A stretch of 64,000 nucleotides of DNA from an uncultured Eubacteriales bacterium. Lineage in GTDB: Bacteria; Bacillota; Clostridia; Oscillospirales; Oscillospiraceae. The notes below the pieces were generated by a model. That model did not search any database and was not told the origin of the DNA. It worked only from the letters and a program-made list of their open reading frames with translations. The position numbers were made by a program, and so were the translations under genes. The stretch covers positions 28,467 through 92,466 of the forward strand of contig URXW01000002.1 in assembly GCA_900551995.1 (NCBI GenBank). Reading direction: 5' to 3'. Below, piece by piece: positions 34,444 through 42,368 of the stretch. The first letter of the stretch is position 1. Every line of letters starts with the position of its first letter.

Positions 34444-34460
34444 GCCGGAGGTTTTGTTTT
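34424..34460 (+). terminator. Terminator of the feo operon
   Basis: 16-bp perfect stem with a three-base loop (34425-34440 with 34444-34459), A-rich before and T-rich after. It overlaps the end of the Cys-rich protein gene. Confidence 0.9.
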
Positions 34461-34520
34461 ACCGTTAAAACTTGTACATTTTACCGCGAGAGCAGGGGAG
34501 AGGCGTGGCATTTCCCCGGA

Positions 34521-34560
34521 AAAGTCCGAAAATCCGGACGTAAAGTCCGAATATCAGGAC
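34521..34560 (+). promoter_or_regulatory. Two tandem operator-like palindromes upstream of dapF
   Basis: Copies AAAGTCCGAAAATCCGGAC (34521-34539) and AAAGTCCGAATATCAGGAC (34542-34560) start 21 bp apart, i.e. two helical turns. Each is an inverted repeat GTCCG-N6-(C/A)GGAC. They end 12 bp before the -35 box, a normal place for a regulator to bind. The regulator is unknown. Confidence 0.6.
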
Positions 34561-34572
34561 TGTGACAAAAAT

Positions 34573-34601
34573 TTGACATACCCTCTCCGTTGGGGTACAA
34601 T
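34573..34601 (+). promoter_or_regulatory. Strong sigma-A promoter of dapF
   Basis: TTGACA (34573-34578), 17-bp spacer, TACAAT (34596-34601), 32 bases before dapF. Confidence 0.85.
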
Positions 34602-34633
34602 ACAAACACTAACACAAAGGAGGACACCGCATC

Positions 34634-35476
34634 ATGCAGTTTTGGAAAATGAACGGTGCCGGCAACGACTTCATCGTGGTGGACGACCGGCAGAACGTTG
34701 TCCCCGACGAAAAATGGCCGGAGATCGTCCGTACCCTGTGCGAACGGCATATGTCCGTCGGCGCGGACGGCTTCATGGTGGTGAAGAATCCCACCTACGG
34801 CGGCGACTACAAGATGCTGTTCTTTAACTCCGACGGCTCCATGGGTGAGATGTGCGGCAACGGCGCACGGTGCATCTGCCGCTTCGGCTATGAGAACGGT
34901 CTGGCGGGGGAGGTGCAGAAGGTGGAGACCACCGCCGGTCTTGTCACCGGCTGGCGTGTGGACAAGCGTCTCTACCGCGTCCGGCTCAACGACCCCTGCA
35001 ATATGCGTCTGGACGGCAAGGCGGAGGTGGACGGCGTCACCTATGACTGCGCCTACGTGGAGCTGGGCAACCCCGGCATCCCCCATGCGGCGGTGCCCAT
35101 CGAGAATTTGAAGGAATACGACACCCCGACCCTATTCCAGCTGGGACGGAAGCTCCGCCACTACAAGGACTTCCCCAAGGGAGCCAATGTGAACTTCTAC
35201 GAGCTGATCGGCCCCGACCATGTGTACGAGCGCACCTATGAGCGCGGCGTGGAGGACTTTACCTACGCCTGCGGCACGGGCACCGGCTCCGTGGTGACGG
35301 TGCTGACGCTGCTGGGCAAGGTCTCCGGCAAGAGCGTCCGGGTGGACATGACCGGCGGCACGCTGATCATCGACGTGGAGCGCGACAGCGCGGGACACGT
35401 CACCGACCTGTACCTCACCGGCCCCACCAATATCGTCTGCAAGGGCGAGATCACCGATGAGGCACTGACGATTTGA
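34634..35476 (+). CDS. dapF: Diaminopimelate epimerase
   Basis: Converts LL- to meso-diaminopimelate for peptidoglycan and lysine. 280 residues. The two catalytic Cys are Cys74 (MCGNGARC) and Cys213 (YACGTGTGS). AAAGGAGG lies before ATG 34634. lysA follows at 37115 after an unrelated symporter gene, so the lysine genes are close but probably separately controlled. Confidence 0.93.
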   Translation: MQFWKMNGAGNDFIVVDDRQNVVPDEKWPEIVRTLCERHMSVGADGFMVVKNPTYGGDYKMLFFNSDGSMGEMCGNGARCICRFGYENGLAGEVQKVETTAGLVTGWRVDKRLYRVRLNDPCNMRLDGKAEVDGVTYDCAYVELGNPGIPHAAVPIENLKEYDTPTLFQLGRKLRHYKDFPKGANVNFYELIGPDHVYERTYERGVEDFTYACGTGTGSVVTVLTLLGKVSGKSVRVDMTGGTLIIDVERDSAGHVTDLYLTGPTNIVCKGEITDEALTI

Positions 35477-35497
35477 TTTCCCTTATCCCCCCTTTTC

Positions 35498-35536
35498 TTT
35501 GCGCTCCCCGCCCCGCAGGGGGCGGGGGGACGCAAA
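35498..35536 (+). terminator. GC-rich hairpin after dapF
   Basis: A long stem from TTTGCG to CGCAAA enclosing a CCCCGCCCC/GGGGCGGGG core (35498-35536), with small bulges. No T-run follows, so termination is only likely. Confidence 0.4.
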
Positions 35537-35555
35537 AACCGGGATTCGGACAAGT

Positions 35556-35576
35556 ATGTAAGCAATATGCTTTACA
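35556..35576 (+). promoter_or_regulatory. Imperfect palindrome upstream of the symporter gene
   Basis: TGTAAGCA and TGCTTTACA face each other at 35557-35576, differing by one inserted T. It lies ~50 bases before the symporter start and could be a repressor site; no regulator gene is next to it. Confidence 0.3.
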
Positions 35577-35624
35577 TAGAGAGCAAACCACATCAACCAA
35601 AATCTGTTAGGAGGAGTAAAACAA

Positions 35625-36890
35625 ATGGAAAAGAAAGCAGTTGCAAGGAACTATATCTTCCTTGGCATAATGCTGGGCGCGATGGTGCTGGGTGCCCTTT
35701 TCGGCTGGCTGGCCCCTGCGAAAGCAGTCGCATTCTTCAAGCCCTTCGGCACCGTGTTCATCAACATGATGTTCTGCGTGGTGGTGCCTCTGGTGTTCGT
35801 GTCCATCGCGGGCTCCATCGCCAACATGAAGAGCATGAAGCGCGCCGGCAAGATCATGGGCACCACCGTGGCGACCTTCGTCATCACCGGTGCCATCGCC
35901 GCCGTCATCATGTTCGCGCTGATGAAGATCTTCCCGCCCGTGCTGGTTCCTTGGAACGACATCCCCTCTGAGGAGATCGGCGAGTACGCCTCTATCTCCG
36001 ATATGATCGTGAACTTCTTCACCGCCAGCGACTTCGTGGGTCTGCTGACCCGCAAGGCCATGCTGCCCCTGATCGTGTTCTCCGTGCTGTTCGGCTTCGC
36101 CACCAACATGGCGGGCGGTGCTGAGACGCTGGTCGCCAAGTGGCTCAACAGCATGACCGAGGTTATGATGAAGTTCATCAAGCTCATCACCTACTACGCT
36201 CCCGTGGCGTTCTTCGCCATCTTCGCCGGTCTGGTGGCTGACTACGGCCCGCAGATCGCCGGCTCCTATGGTCGCGCCATGGCGGTGTACTATCCCCTGT
36301 GCTTCATCTACATCTTCACCGCCTTCCCCCTGTTTGCGTGGTTCGGCGGCGGCAAGCATGGCGTCAAGACCATGTTCCGCCACATCACCAAGCCCGCTCT
36401 GGTGTCTCTGGGCACCTGCTCCTCTGTGGCGACTATCCCCACCAATCTGGAGGAGGCTGAGAATACCGGCGTCAGCAAGGACGTTGCCGAGATGGTCGTG
36501 CCTCTGGGTGCCACCATGCACATGGACGGCTCCTGCTTCTCCTGCGTGCTGAAGATCGCCTTTGTGTGGGGCGTGTTCGGCCAGGACATGAGCTGGGGCA
36601 AGCTGATCCCCATTGTCCTCGTGGCGGTGCTGTCCTCCGTTGGTATGTCCGGCGTCCCCGGCGGCGGCTACATCGGCGAGTACATCATCTGCTCCATCTT
36701 CTTCCCCAACCAGATCGAGCTGGCGTTCCCCATTCTGGTCGCCATCGGCAATCTGGTCGATCCTCCCGCCACCATGATCAACTCCGCCGGCGACTATGTG
36801 GTGACGTTCATCGTCTCCCGCTTCGCGGACGGCAAGGATTGGCTGGACAAGGCTATCGCCAAGAAGAACGCTGCCGCTAAGGCGGAGTGA
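35625..36890 (+). CDS. Dicarboxylate/amino acid:cation symporter (DAACS family)
   Basis: A 421-residue membrane protein of the GltP/DctA/SstT family, with about eight helices and two re-entrant loops. Family motifs: FGTVFINMMFCVVVPLVF near the N-terminus, the serine-rich loop GTCSSVATIPTN, ATMHMDGSC, and AIGNLVDPPATMIN. Substrate is likely glutamate, aspartate, serine/threonine or a dicarboxylate, driven by sodium or protons; the exact one cannot be told. AGGAGG lies 10 bases upstream. Confidence 0.9.
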   Translation: MEKKAVARNYIFLGIMLGAMVLGALFGWLAPAKAVAFFKPFGTVFINMMFCVVVPLVFVSIAGSIANMKSMKRAGKIMGTTVATFVITGAIAAVIMFALMKIFPPVLVPWNDIPSEEIGEYASISDMIVNFFTASDFVGLLTRKAMLPLIVFSVLFGFATNMAGGAETLVAKWLNSMTEVMMKFIKLITYYAPVAFFAIFAGLVADYGPQIAGSYGRAMAVYYPLCFIYIFTAFPLFAWFGGGKHGVKTMFRHITKPALVSLGTCSSVATIPTNLEEAENTGVSKDVAEMVVPLGATMHMDGSCFSCVLKIAFVWGVFGQDMSWGKLIPIVLVAVLSSVGMSGVPGGGYIGEYIICSIFFPNQIELAFPILVAIGNLVDPPATMINSAGDYVVTFIVSRFADGKDWLDKAIAKKNAAAKAE

Positions 36891-36937
36891 CCCCAAAAAG
36901 CATTTCGTACCTCCTCTGCTCTCAGCAGAATGGGCAG

Positions 36938-36967
36938 GGGGCTGCGGTCCGGTTGAGCCGCAGCCCC
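36938..36967 (+). terminator. Hairpin after the symporter gene
   Basis: 10-bp stem GGGGCTGCGG/CCGCAGCCCC (36938-36947 with 36958-36967). T-run absent. The rest of the 224-bp gap to lysA holds an AT-rich stretch (36985-37050) without a clear promoter, and a GC hairpin at 37078-37094. Confidence 0.5.
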
Positions 36968-37077
36968 TCCGCCCGCTCTATTTAGCTCTCAAGTGAACGA
37001 CAAACAGTGATTTCTTTAAAAAAACAACTTAACTTCGCATATTCGGCTCAACGGGAGTCTTGCCATACATAGGACGC

Positions 37078-37094
37078 GCCCGCCCTCGGCGGGC
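37078..37094 (+). other. Short GC hairpin directly before the lysA ribosome binding site
   Basis: GCCCGCC CTC GGCGGGC, 7-bp perfect stem, one base before GGAGAGAAAGG. Similar hairpins precede several other genes in the window (see findings). Confidence 0.45.
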
Positions 37095-37114
37095 AGGAGA
37101 GAAAGGACTATACT

Positions 37115-38413
37115 ATGATTTGTGACAATATCACCGTCGGTGCCAACGGGCACCTGCACTTTGCCGGGCAGGATACCGTGGCTCTTGCCAAGCAGTACGG
37201 CACCCCCCTGTACCTGCTGGACGAGGACTATATCCGCCACCAGTGCCGCGTCTACCAGAACGCCTTCAAAAAGCACTTCGGCCCCACCAGCCGCCCCCTT
37301 TACGCCAGCAAGGCGAACGCCTTCAAGCGCATCTATGAGATCATGCGGGAGGAGGGCATGGGCATCGACGTAGTGTCCTCCGGCGAGATCTACACCGCGC
37401 TGCAGGCGGGCTACGACCTGCGCCACGCCTACTTCCACAGCAACAACAAGACGGACGAGGACATCGCCTACGGCATGGACAACCACATCGGCTACTTCGT
37501 GGCGGACAACGCCGAGGAGATCAAAGCGATCGAGGCGGAGGCGAGCCGCCGGGGCACGAAGCAGAAGGTGCTGCTGCGCCTGACGCCGGGCATCGATCCC
37601 CACACCTACGAGGCCATCGCCACCGGCAAGGTGGACAGCAAGTTCGGCTCCGCCATCGAGACGGGACAGGCGGAGGAGATCACCGTTTTCACGCTGGCGC
37701 AGCCCCATGTGGAGCTAATGGGCTTCCACTGCCACGTGGGCTCTCAGGTCTTTGGCGAGGACATCTTCGAGCGCGCCGCCGTCATCATGCTGGAGTTCAT
37801 CGCCGCCATGAAGGAAAAGCACGGCTATATGGCGCAGCAGCTGGATCTGGGCGGCGGCTACGGCGTCCGCTACGTGGAGAGCGACCCCTATCTGGACGTG
37901 GACACCAAGGTCAGTCAGGTGGCTGCCGCCATCCAGGCGGCGTGTGAGCGTCTGCACATCGAAATGCCGGAGATCCACATGGAGCCGGGACGGAGCATCG
38001 TGGGCGCGGCGGGCATGACGCTGTACACCTGCGGCACGGTGAAGCGGATCCCCGGCTACAAGAACTACGTCTCCATCGACGGCGGTATGCCGGACAACCC
38101 CCGCTACGCGCTGTACAAGGCGGACTACACCTGCCTCCTTGCCAATAAGATGAACGAGAAATGCGACTTTGAGGCGTCCGTGGTGGGTCGCTGCTGCGAG
38201 AGCGGCGACATCATTCAGGAGCACGTCATGCTGCCCGCCTCCGTGGGGCGGGGCGACATCGTGGCGGTCTGCACCACCGGCGCGTATAATTACTCCATGG
38301 CGTCCAACTACAACCGGCTGCCCCGCGCCGCCACCGTGATGCTCCGCGGCGGCGAGAGCTACGTTGCCATCCGGCGGGAGACCTTCGCCGACCTGTGCGC
38401 CTGCGACCTGTAA
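37115..38413 (+). CDS. lysA: Diaminopimelate decarboxylase
   Basis: PLP-dependent last step of lysine synthesis, 432 residues, alanine-racemase fold type III. PLP lysine is Lys66 in YASKANAF; HVGSQ, DLGGGYGVRY, EPGRSIVG and GRCCESGD are the other conserved blocks. GGAGAGAAAGG sits upstream of ATG 37115. Confidence 0.95.
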   Translation: MICDNITVGANGHLHFAGQDTVALAKQYGTPLYLLDEDYIRHQCRVYQNAFKKHFGPTSRPLYASKANAFKRIYEIMREEGMGIDVVSSGEIYTALQAGYDLRHAYFHSNNKTDEDIAYGMDNHIGYFVADNAEEIKAIEAEASRRGTKQKVLLRLTPGIDPHTYEAIATGKVDSKFGSAIETGQAEEITVFTLAQPHVELMGFHCHVGSQVFGEDIFERAAVIMLEFIAAMKEKHGYMAQQLDLGGGYGVRYVESDPYLDVDTKVSQVAAAIQAACERLHIEMPEIHMEPGRSIVGAAGMTLYTCGTVKRIPGYKNYVSIDGGMPDNPRYALYKADYTCLLANKMNEKCDFEASVVGRCCESGDIIQEHVMLPASVGRGDIVAVCTTGAYNYSMASNYNRLPRAATVMLRGGESYVAIRRETFADLCACDL

Positions 38414-38429
38414 CCGGCATACCAACGGG

Positions 38430-38460
38430 AAAACAAAGCCCGCACGCGGGCTTTGTTTTC
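38430..38460 (+). terminator. Terminator after lysA
   Basis: 12-bp stem AAACAAAGCCCG/CGGGCTTTGTTT (38431-38442 with 38447-38458), flanked by A and T runs; likely bidirectional. Confidence 0.88.
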
Positions 38461-38464
38461 CTCT

Positions 38465-38502
38465 GCGTGTCGATAAACCCCTGCCGTGTGTGCAGTCTTT
38501 CC
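38465..38502. repeat. Dispersed ~38-bp repeat, copy 1
   Basis: GCGTGTCGATAAACCCC (38465-38481) recurs exactly at 63916-63932, and the following ~20 bases are similar (both with GTG-x-A/C-TCTTTC). Both copies directly follow a terminator hairpin. Confidence 0.6.
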
Positions 38503-38505
38503 TCA

Positions 38506-38534
38506 TTGCAAATAGCGGCGTTTTGCGGTACAAT
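38506..38534 (+). promoter_or_regulatory. Sigma-A promoter of the PAS-AAA regulator gene
   Basis: TTGCAA (38506-38511), 17-bp spacer, TACAAT (38529-38534), 35 bases before the start. Confidence 0.7.
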
Positions 38535-38568
38535 GATGCCATCCGCCGGAAAGGAGAGTGTGGCATAA

Positions 38569-40353
38569 GTGGATATACTGCAAAGCGTAATGGACTCTTC
38601 CTCTCACGCCATGTTTACCATGGATCGGCAGGGTATCGTCACCCACATCAACCAGCAGGCAAAGGAGCGGTTCGGGCTGTTCAACCACAGCCTGTATTCC
38701 CACCCCGCCGGACGGCTGGAGCCGGGTGACATCGTGATTTTGGCGACCTCCGCCATGGGCGCGGACGACGGCGGCCTGACTGCCGCCGATCTGTCGGTGC
38801 TGGACATCCACGACGCGCGTCTCCGCCCCAACGACATTCTGGCGGCGGTGGGCGTCTATAAGGGGCCCGGCGTCAAGCCGGTGTACAAATACCTGCGGGG
38901 CGGCGAGGCGGCGGGGCTCCATCTGGACGTGACGTTTCAGGGCGTCCCCATTTCCGTCCATATCGGCGACAAGGAGATCGTGGTGGAGGTGCGGGAAAAG
39001 GCGTACTCCATCAACTACTTCGTCTGCATCGGTCAGATGGTGGTGCTGGATCACCGCACCAAGCAGGTGAAATTCTGGGAGGAGAAGGGCTACTCCGCCC
39101 GGAAGGAGGGCATCGGCAGCCTTCTCCGGGGCGGCAGCTTCATCGCCAAAAGCCCTGAGCAGGAGATCTGCGTGGTGGGCTACCACTTCCGGGATTTCTT
39201 CGAGGGCGAGCTGTTCGAGGAGCACCTCCGCCAAGTGCTGGACGGGCGCGCCTCCGGCTTTTCCGACGTGGCGTATGAGATCAACGGCTTCGCGCTGCTG
39301 GCGTCCATCCTGCCCATCCGCGACGGCGCGCAGGTCACGGGCATCATCGTCAAATTCCGCAATATCGAGGACATCCGCACCACCATCATGGAGCGCAACA
39401 CCGCCATCGCCGCGGCGGAGCGCAAATACCGGGAGTCCTCCGAGCGCGCCTTCCCCGGCGAGAGCAACGCCCTGCTGGGCTACGGCTCCTCCGCCGCTCT
39501 CCGTTCGGCGCGCCGCCGCGCCTACAAGCTCAGCCAGATGGACTGCAACATCTTCATCACCGGCGAGGCGGGCACGGGGCGCACCCGTATGGCGCAGAGC
39601 ATCCAGCAGGCGCAGCAGCGGGGAGGCCCCTTTATCCGCGCCGACTGCTCGGCGGTGGACCCGGCTCTGCTGGAGGTCACCCTGTTCGGCAGTCAGGACG
39701 GCACCCCAGGACTGTTCCGCGAGGCGGACGGCGGCACGCTGCTGCTGGACGAGGTGGGCGGCCTGCCCCTGAACGTGCAGGCGAAGCTGCTCTATGCCAT
39801 CCAGCGCGACGAGATACAGCCCGTCGGCTCCACCCGCCCGGTGCACGTGGACGTGCGATTGCTGACCATCGCCGGCTCCGAGCTGTGGGACGAGGTGGAG
39901 AGCGGACGCTTCCGGAAGGATCTCTACTACCGCCTCTCCGCCTTCTCCGTGGAGATGCCGCCCCTGCGGGACTGCCGGGAGGACATCTACCTGCTGGCAA
40001 ACCAGCTGATGGAGGATATATGCCAGCGGTACCACATCCCGGAAAAATCCCTCTCCGGCGAGGCATTCAGCAAGCTCATCAACTACGACTGGCCGGGCAA
40101 CCTCCGCGAGCTGGAAAACGTGCTGGAGGGCGCGGCTGCCATGTCGGACTCCGACATCATCTACCCGGAGCACATCCACCTTGCCTCGGAGCCTGTCCCG
40201 CTGACGCTGCGGCAGCATCTGCGGCAGGAGGAGCGACGCTACATCCAGCAGGTGCTGGCACAGTGCGGCGGCGACCGCCAGCTTGCCATGCAGCAGCTGG
40301 ACGTCTCCCGCTCTGTATTTTATGAACGTCTGAAGGAATACGGTCTCCGCTGA
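38569..40353 (+). CDS. PAS-AAA+-Fis transcriptional regulator with degenerate sigma-54 activator domain
   Basis: A 594-residue regulator: PAS-type sensing region (~1-290), AAA+ domain (~315-530) and Fis-type helix-turn-helix (~560-594, RQLAMQQLDVSRSVFYERL). Two activator hallmarks are missing: the Walker A lysine is Arg338 (GEAGTGRT, 332-339), and the GAFTGA loop that contacts sigma-54 is replaced by GSQDGTPGLF. Walker B (GGTLLLDE, 389-395) and the RFRKDLYYRL block remain. It may act like TyrR on sigma-70 promoters, sensing a small molecule. GTG 38569 lies 13 bases after AAGGAG. D-cysteine desulfhydrase follows 36 bases on and is the likely target. Confidence 0.86.
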   Translation: MDILQSVMDSSSHAMFTMDRQGIVTHINQQAKERFGLFNHSLYSHPAGRLEPGDIVILATSAMGADDGGLTAADLSVLDIHDARLRPNDILAAVGVYKGPGVKPVYKYLRGGEAAGLHLDVTFQGVPISVHIGDKEIVVEVREKAYSINYFVCIGQMVVLDHRTKQVKFWEEKGYSARKEGIGSLLRGGSFIAKSPEQEICVVGYHFRDFFEGELFEEHLRQVLDGRASGFSDVAYEINGFALLASILPIRDGAQVTGIIVKFRNIEDIRTTIMERNTAIAAAERKYRESSERAFPGESNALLGYGSSAALRSARRRAYKLSQMDCNIFITGEAGTGRTRMAQSIQQAQQRGGPFIRADCSAVDPALLEVTLFGSQDGTPGLFREADGGTLLLDEVGGLPLNVQAKLLYAIQRDEIQPVGSTRPVHVDVRLLTIAGSELWDEVESGRFRKDLYYRLSAFSVEMPPLRDCREDIYLLANQLMEDICQRYHIPEKSLSGEAFSKLINYDWPGNLRELENVLEGAAAMSDSDIIYPEHIHLASEPVPLTLRQHLRQEERRYIQQVLAQCGGDRQLAMQQLDVSRSVFYERLKEYGLR

Positions 40354-40389
40354 CCGCTCTTTCCCCAGCCAATGAAAGGAGAAAATAGT

Positions 40390-41346
40390 ATGAAAAAGTT
40401 ACAGGAGTTCCCCCGTATCCCGCTGGCGGTGCTGCCCACCCCCATCCAGAAGCTGGAGAACATCAGCCGCCTGCTGAACACCAACGTCTACGTGAAGCGT
40501 GACGACCTGACCGGCATCGGTCTCGGCGGCAACAAGGTGCGTAAGCTGGAGTTCCTGCTGGCGGACGCCAAGCGGCAGGGCGCGGAGATCGTGTTCACCA
40601 CCGGCGGTGCCCAGTCCAACCACGCCATGCTGACGGCGGCGTGCGCCAAGAAGCTGGGCATGACGCCCATCCTCATTCTGAAGAAGCGCGGCGTCACCGA
40701 GCGCAAGGGCAACCAGCTGCTGGAGTACCTTATGGACACCGACGTCCGCTTCATGGATACCGACAGCTACGACGACATCTACGCCGAGATGGATCGCGTG
40801 GGTCAGGCCAGCGGCAAGAAGTATTACAAGATCCCCTGCGGCGGCTCCAACGCCATCGGCGCGCTGGGCTACGTGAACTGTATGCAGGAGATCGCCGACA
40901 CCGGTATGCACTTCGACTACGTCTGCTGCGCCGAGGGCAGCGGCGGTACCCACGCCGGCGTGGCTCTGGGAGCCAAGCTCTTCATGCCCGACACGCAGGT
41001 GGTGGGTCTGATGGTGGACAGCGACCCCTTCGATGTCATCACCACCCGCATCATGCAGGAGACGGCGAAAATGCTGGAGCTGGACTTCGTCCCCACGGTG
41101 GAAGACGTCCATCTGGTGAATATGTGCGGCCCCGGCTACGCCATTCCCTCCCCGGAGGGCAACGCCGCCATCCGCATGATGGCGGAGAACGAGGGGCTGT
41201 TCCTGGACCCCGTCTACACCGGCAAGGCATTCGCCGGTCTTGTGAAGCTGGCACGTGAGGGCAAGTTCAAGCCCACCGACAACGTGCTCTACCTCTACTC
41301 CGGCGGTGCCGGCGGACTGTTCGCCATCGACATCGACCTGGGCTGA
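40390..41346 (+). CDS. dcyD: D-cysteine desulfhydrase (or close PLP-dependent relative)
   Basis: A 318-residue PLP enzyme of the D-cysteine desulfhydrase/ACC deaminase family, splitting D-cysteine to pyruvate, ammonia and sulfide. PLP lysine is Lys49 in GGNKVRKLEF; the AQSNHAM block and LYLYSGGAGGLFA near the end are conserved. ATG 40390 follows AAAGGAG (40375-40381). ACC deaminase activity cannot be excluded by sequence, but an anaerobe setting and the regulator next door favour amino-acid or thiol breakdown. Confidence 0.82.
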   Translation: MKKLQEFPRIPLAVLPTPIQKLENISRLLNTNVYVKRDDLTGIGLGGNKVRKLEFLLADAKRQGAEIVFTTGGAQSNHAMLTAACAKKLGMTPILILKKRGVTERKGNQLLEYLMDTDVRFMDTDSYDDIYAEMDRVGQASGKKYYKIPCGGSNAIGALGYVNCMQEIADTGMHFDYVCCAEGSGGTHAGVALGAKLFMPDTQVVGLMVDSDPFDVITTRIMQETAKMLELDFVPTVEDVHLVNMCGPGYAIPSPEGNAAIRMMAENEGLFLDPVYTGKAFAGLVKLAREGKFKPTDNVLYLYSGGAGGLFAIDIDLG

Positions 41347-41370
41347 CGCCCCGCCCGTATCCTCTGCATA

Positions 41371-41428
41371 AAAAACGCTCCCTCCGTGGAGACGACGCCC
41401 TGCGCCGCCTCCCACGGAGGGAGTTTTT
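41371..41428 (+). terminator. Terminator after dcyD
   Basis: 12-bp stem CTCCCTCCGTGG/CCACGGAGGGAG (41378-41389 with 41412-41423), a 22-base loop and TTTTT; a preceding A-run makes it bidirectional. Confidence 0.82.
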
Positions 41429-41470
41429 GCCTGAATTACATACAAAATCACCGGAAAGTGCCGCGAAATC

Positions 41471-41498
41471 TTGCAATCCGCGGATTCGATGCTATAAT
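41471..41498 (+). promoter_or_regulatory. Promoter of the MgtC-like gene
   Basis: TTGCAA (41471-41476), 16-bp spacer, TATAAT (41493-41498) with extended TGC; 67 bases before the start. Confidence 0.7.
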
Positions 41499-41564
41499 AA
41501 CAACCACACAACACCGTTTTCACAACAAAAAAACTGCGGCACCGCCGCGGAAAGGAGACACATC

Positions 41565-42272
41565 ATGCTTACCGGACTGACCGCCTACACACCCGAGGCG
41601 ACCCTCACCCTATACGATAATCTGGAGTTCCTGCTGCGGCTGCTGCTGTCCGCCGCGCTGGGCGCGCTGGTGGGCTTGGAGCGCAGCAAACGCCGCAAGG
41701 AGGCGGGCATCCGCACCCACTGTATCATCGCCTGCACCTCCGCGCTGTTTATGATCGTCTCCAAGTACAGCTTTCTGGACTGCGCCGCCATCGAGGGGCT
41801 GCGGGGAGCCGACCCCGCCCGTATCGCCGCGCAGGTGGTCAGCGGCATCTCCTTCTTAGGTGCCGGCGTGATCTTCCGGAACGGCAGCTCCATCCGCGGG
41901 CTGACCACCGCCGCCGGTATGTGGGGCACCGCCGCCATCGGCATGGCGGTGGGCGCGGGTATGTACTGGCTGGGACTCATCGAAGCGGCTGTCCTCGTGA
42001 CCATCCAGACCTTCTTCCACCGCTTCCCGGTGGGAGTCGACGCCCTCACCACCCAGGAGCTGCTGGTGGAGATGGAGGACACCGACGACCTGCGCCGGCG
42101 GTTTGACGACCTGGTGGAGCGTCACGGCGGACAGGTCATCGAGAGTAACCTCAGCCGCCGTGACGGCTGCATCCGCATAGAGCTGACCGCCCGTCTGGAG
42201 CCGCCCATCACCCACGACGAGGCGATGGCGTTTATGAAAGAGAACCCCGGCGTCCGCCGGATGTCTGTCTGA
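41565..42272 (+). CDS. MgtC/SapB family membrane protein
   Basis: A 235-residue protein with four to five N-terminal helices holding the family core: LGALVGLERSKRRKEAGIRTH and SGISFLGAGVIFRNG, then GLTTAAGMW. A soluble C-terminal domain (~155-235) follows. MgtC-like proteins affect magnesium homeostasis and ATP synthase control in some bacteria; the function here is open. AAAGGAG at 41551-41557 sets the start. Confidence 0.9.
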   Translation: MLTGLTAYTPEATLTLYDNLEFLLRLLLSAALGALVGLERSKRRKEAGIRTHCIIACTSALFMIVSKYSFLDCAAIEGLRGADPARIAAQVVSGISFLGAGVIFRNGSSIRGLTTAAGMWGTAAIGMAVGAGMYWLGLIEAAVLVTIQTFFHRFPVGVDALTTQELLVEMEDTDDLRRRFDDLVERHGGQVIESNLSRRDGCIRIELTARLEPPITHDEAMAFMKENPGVRRMSV

Positions 42273-42307
42273 CGCGACGGACGACGCCCACCGGGGCGGT
42301 CTTTGGC

Positions 42308-42336
42308 TTGCCAAGGGCGGGAGTATCTGGTATACT
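42308..42336 (+). promoter_or_regulatory. Sigma-A promoter of the NhaC-like gene
   Basis: TTGCCA (42308-42313), 17-bp spacer, TATACT (42331-42336), 33 bases before the start. Confidence 0.65.
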
Positions 42337-42368
42337 GCACAGTAATGAACAGCGAGAGGAGTTTTCCC

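Noticed and set aside
36891..37114. A lysine riboswitch upstream of lysA
   Set aside because: The gap is 224 bases, carries a terminator-like hairpin of the upstream gene, and shows no lysine riboswitch-like helices or transcription-stop module before lysA.
40354..40389. A sigma-54 (-12/-24) promoter for dcyD
   Set aside because: The 36-base gap has no GG-N10-GC pair in a suitable place, and the regulator lacks the sigma-54 contact loop.
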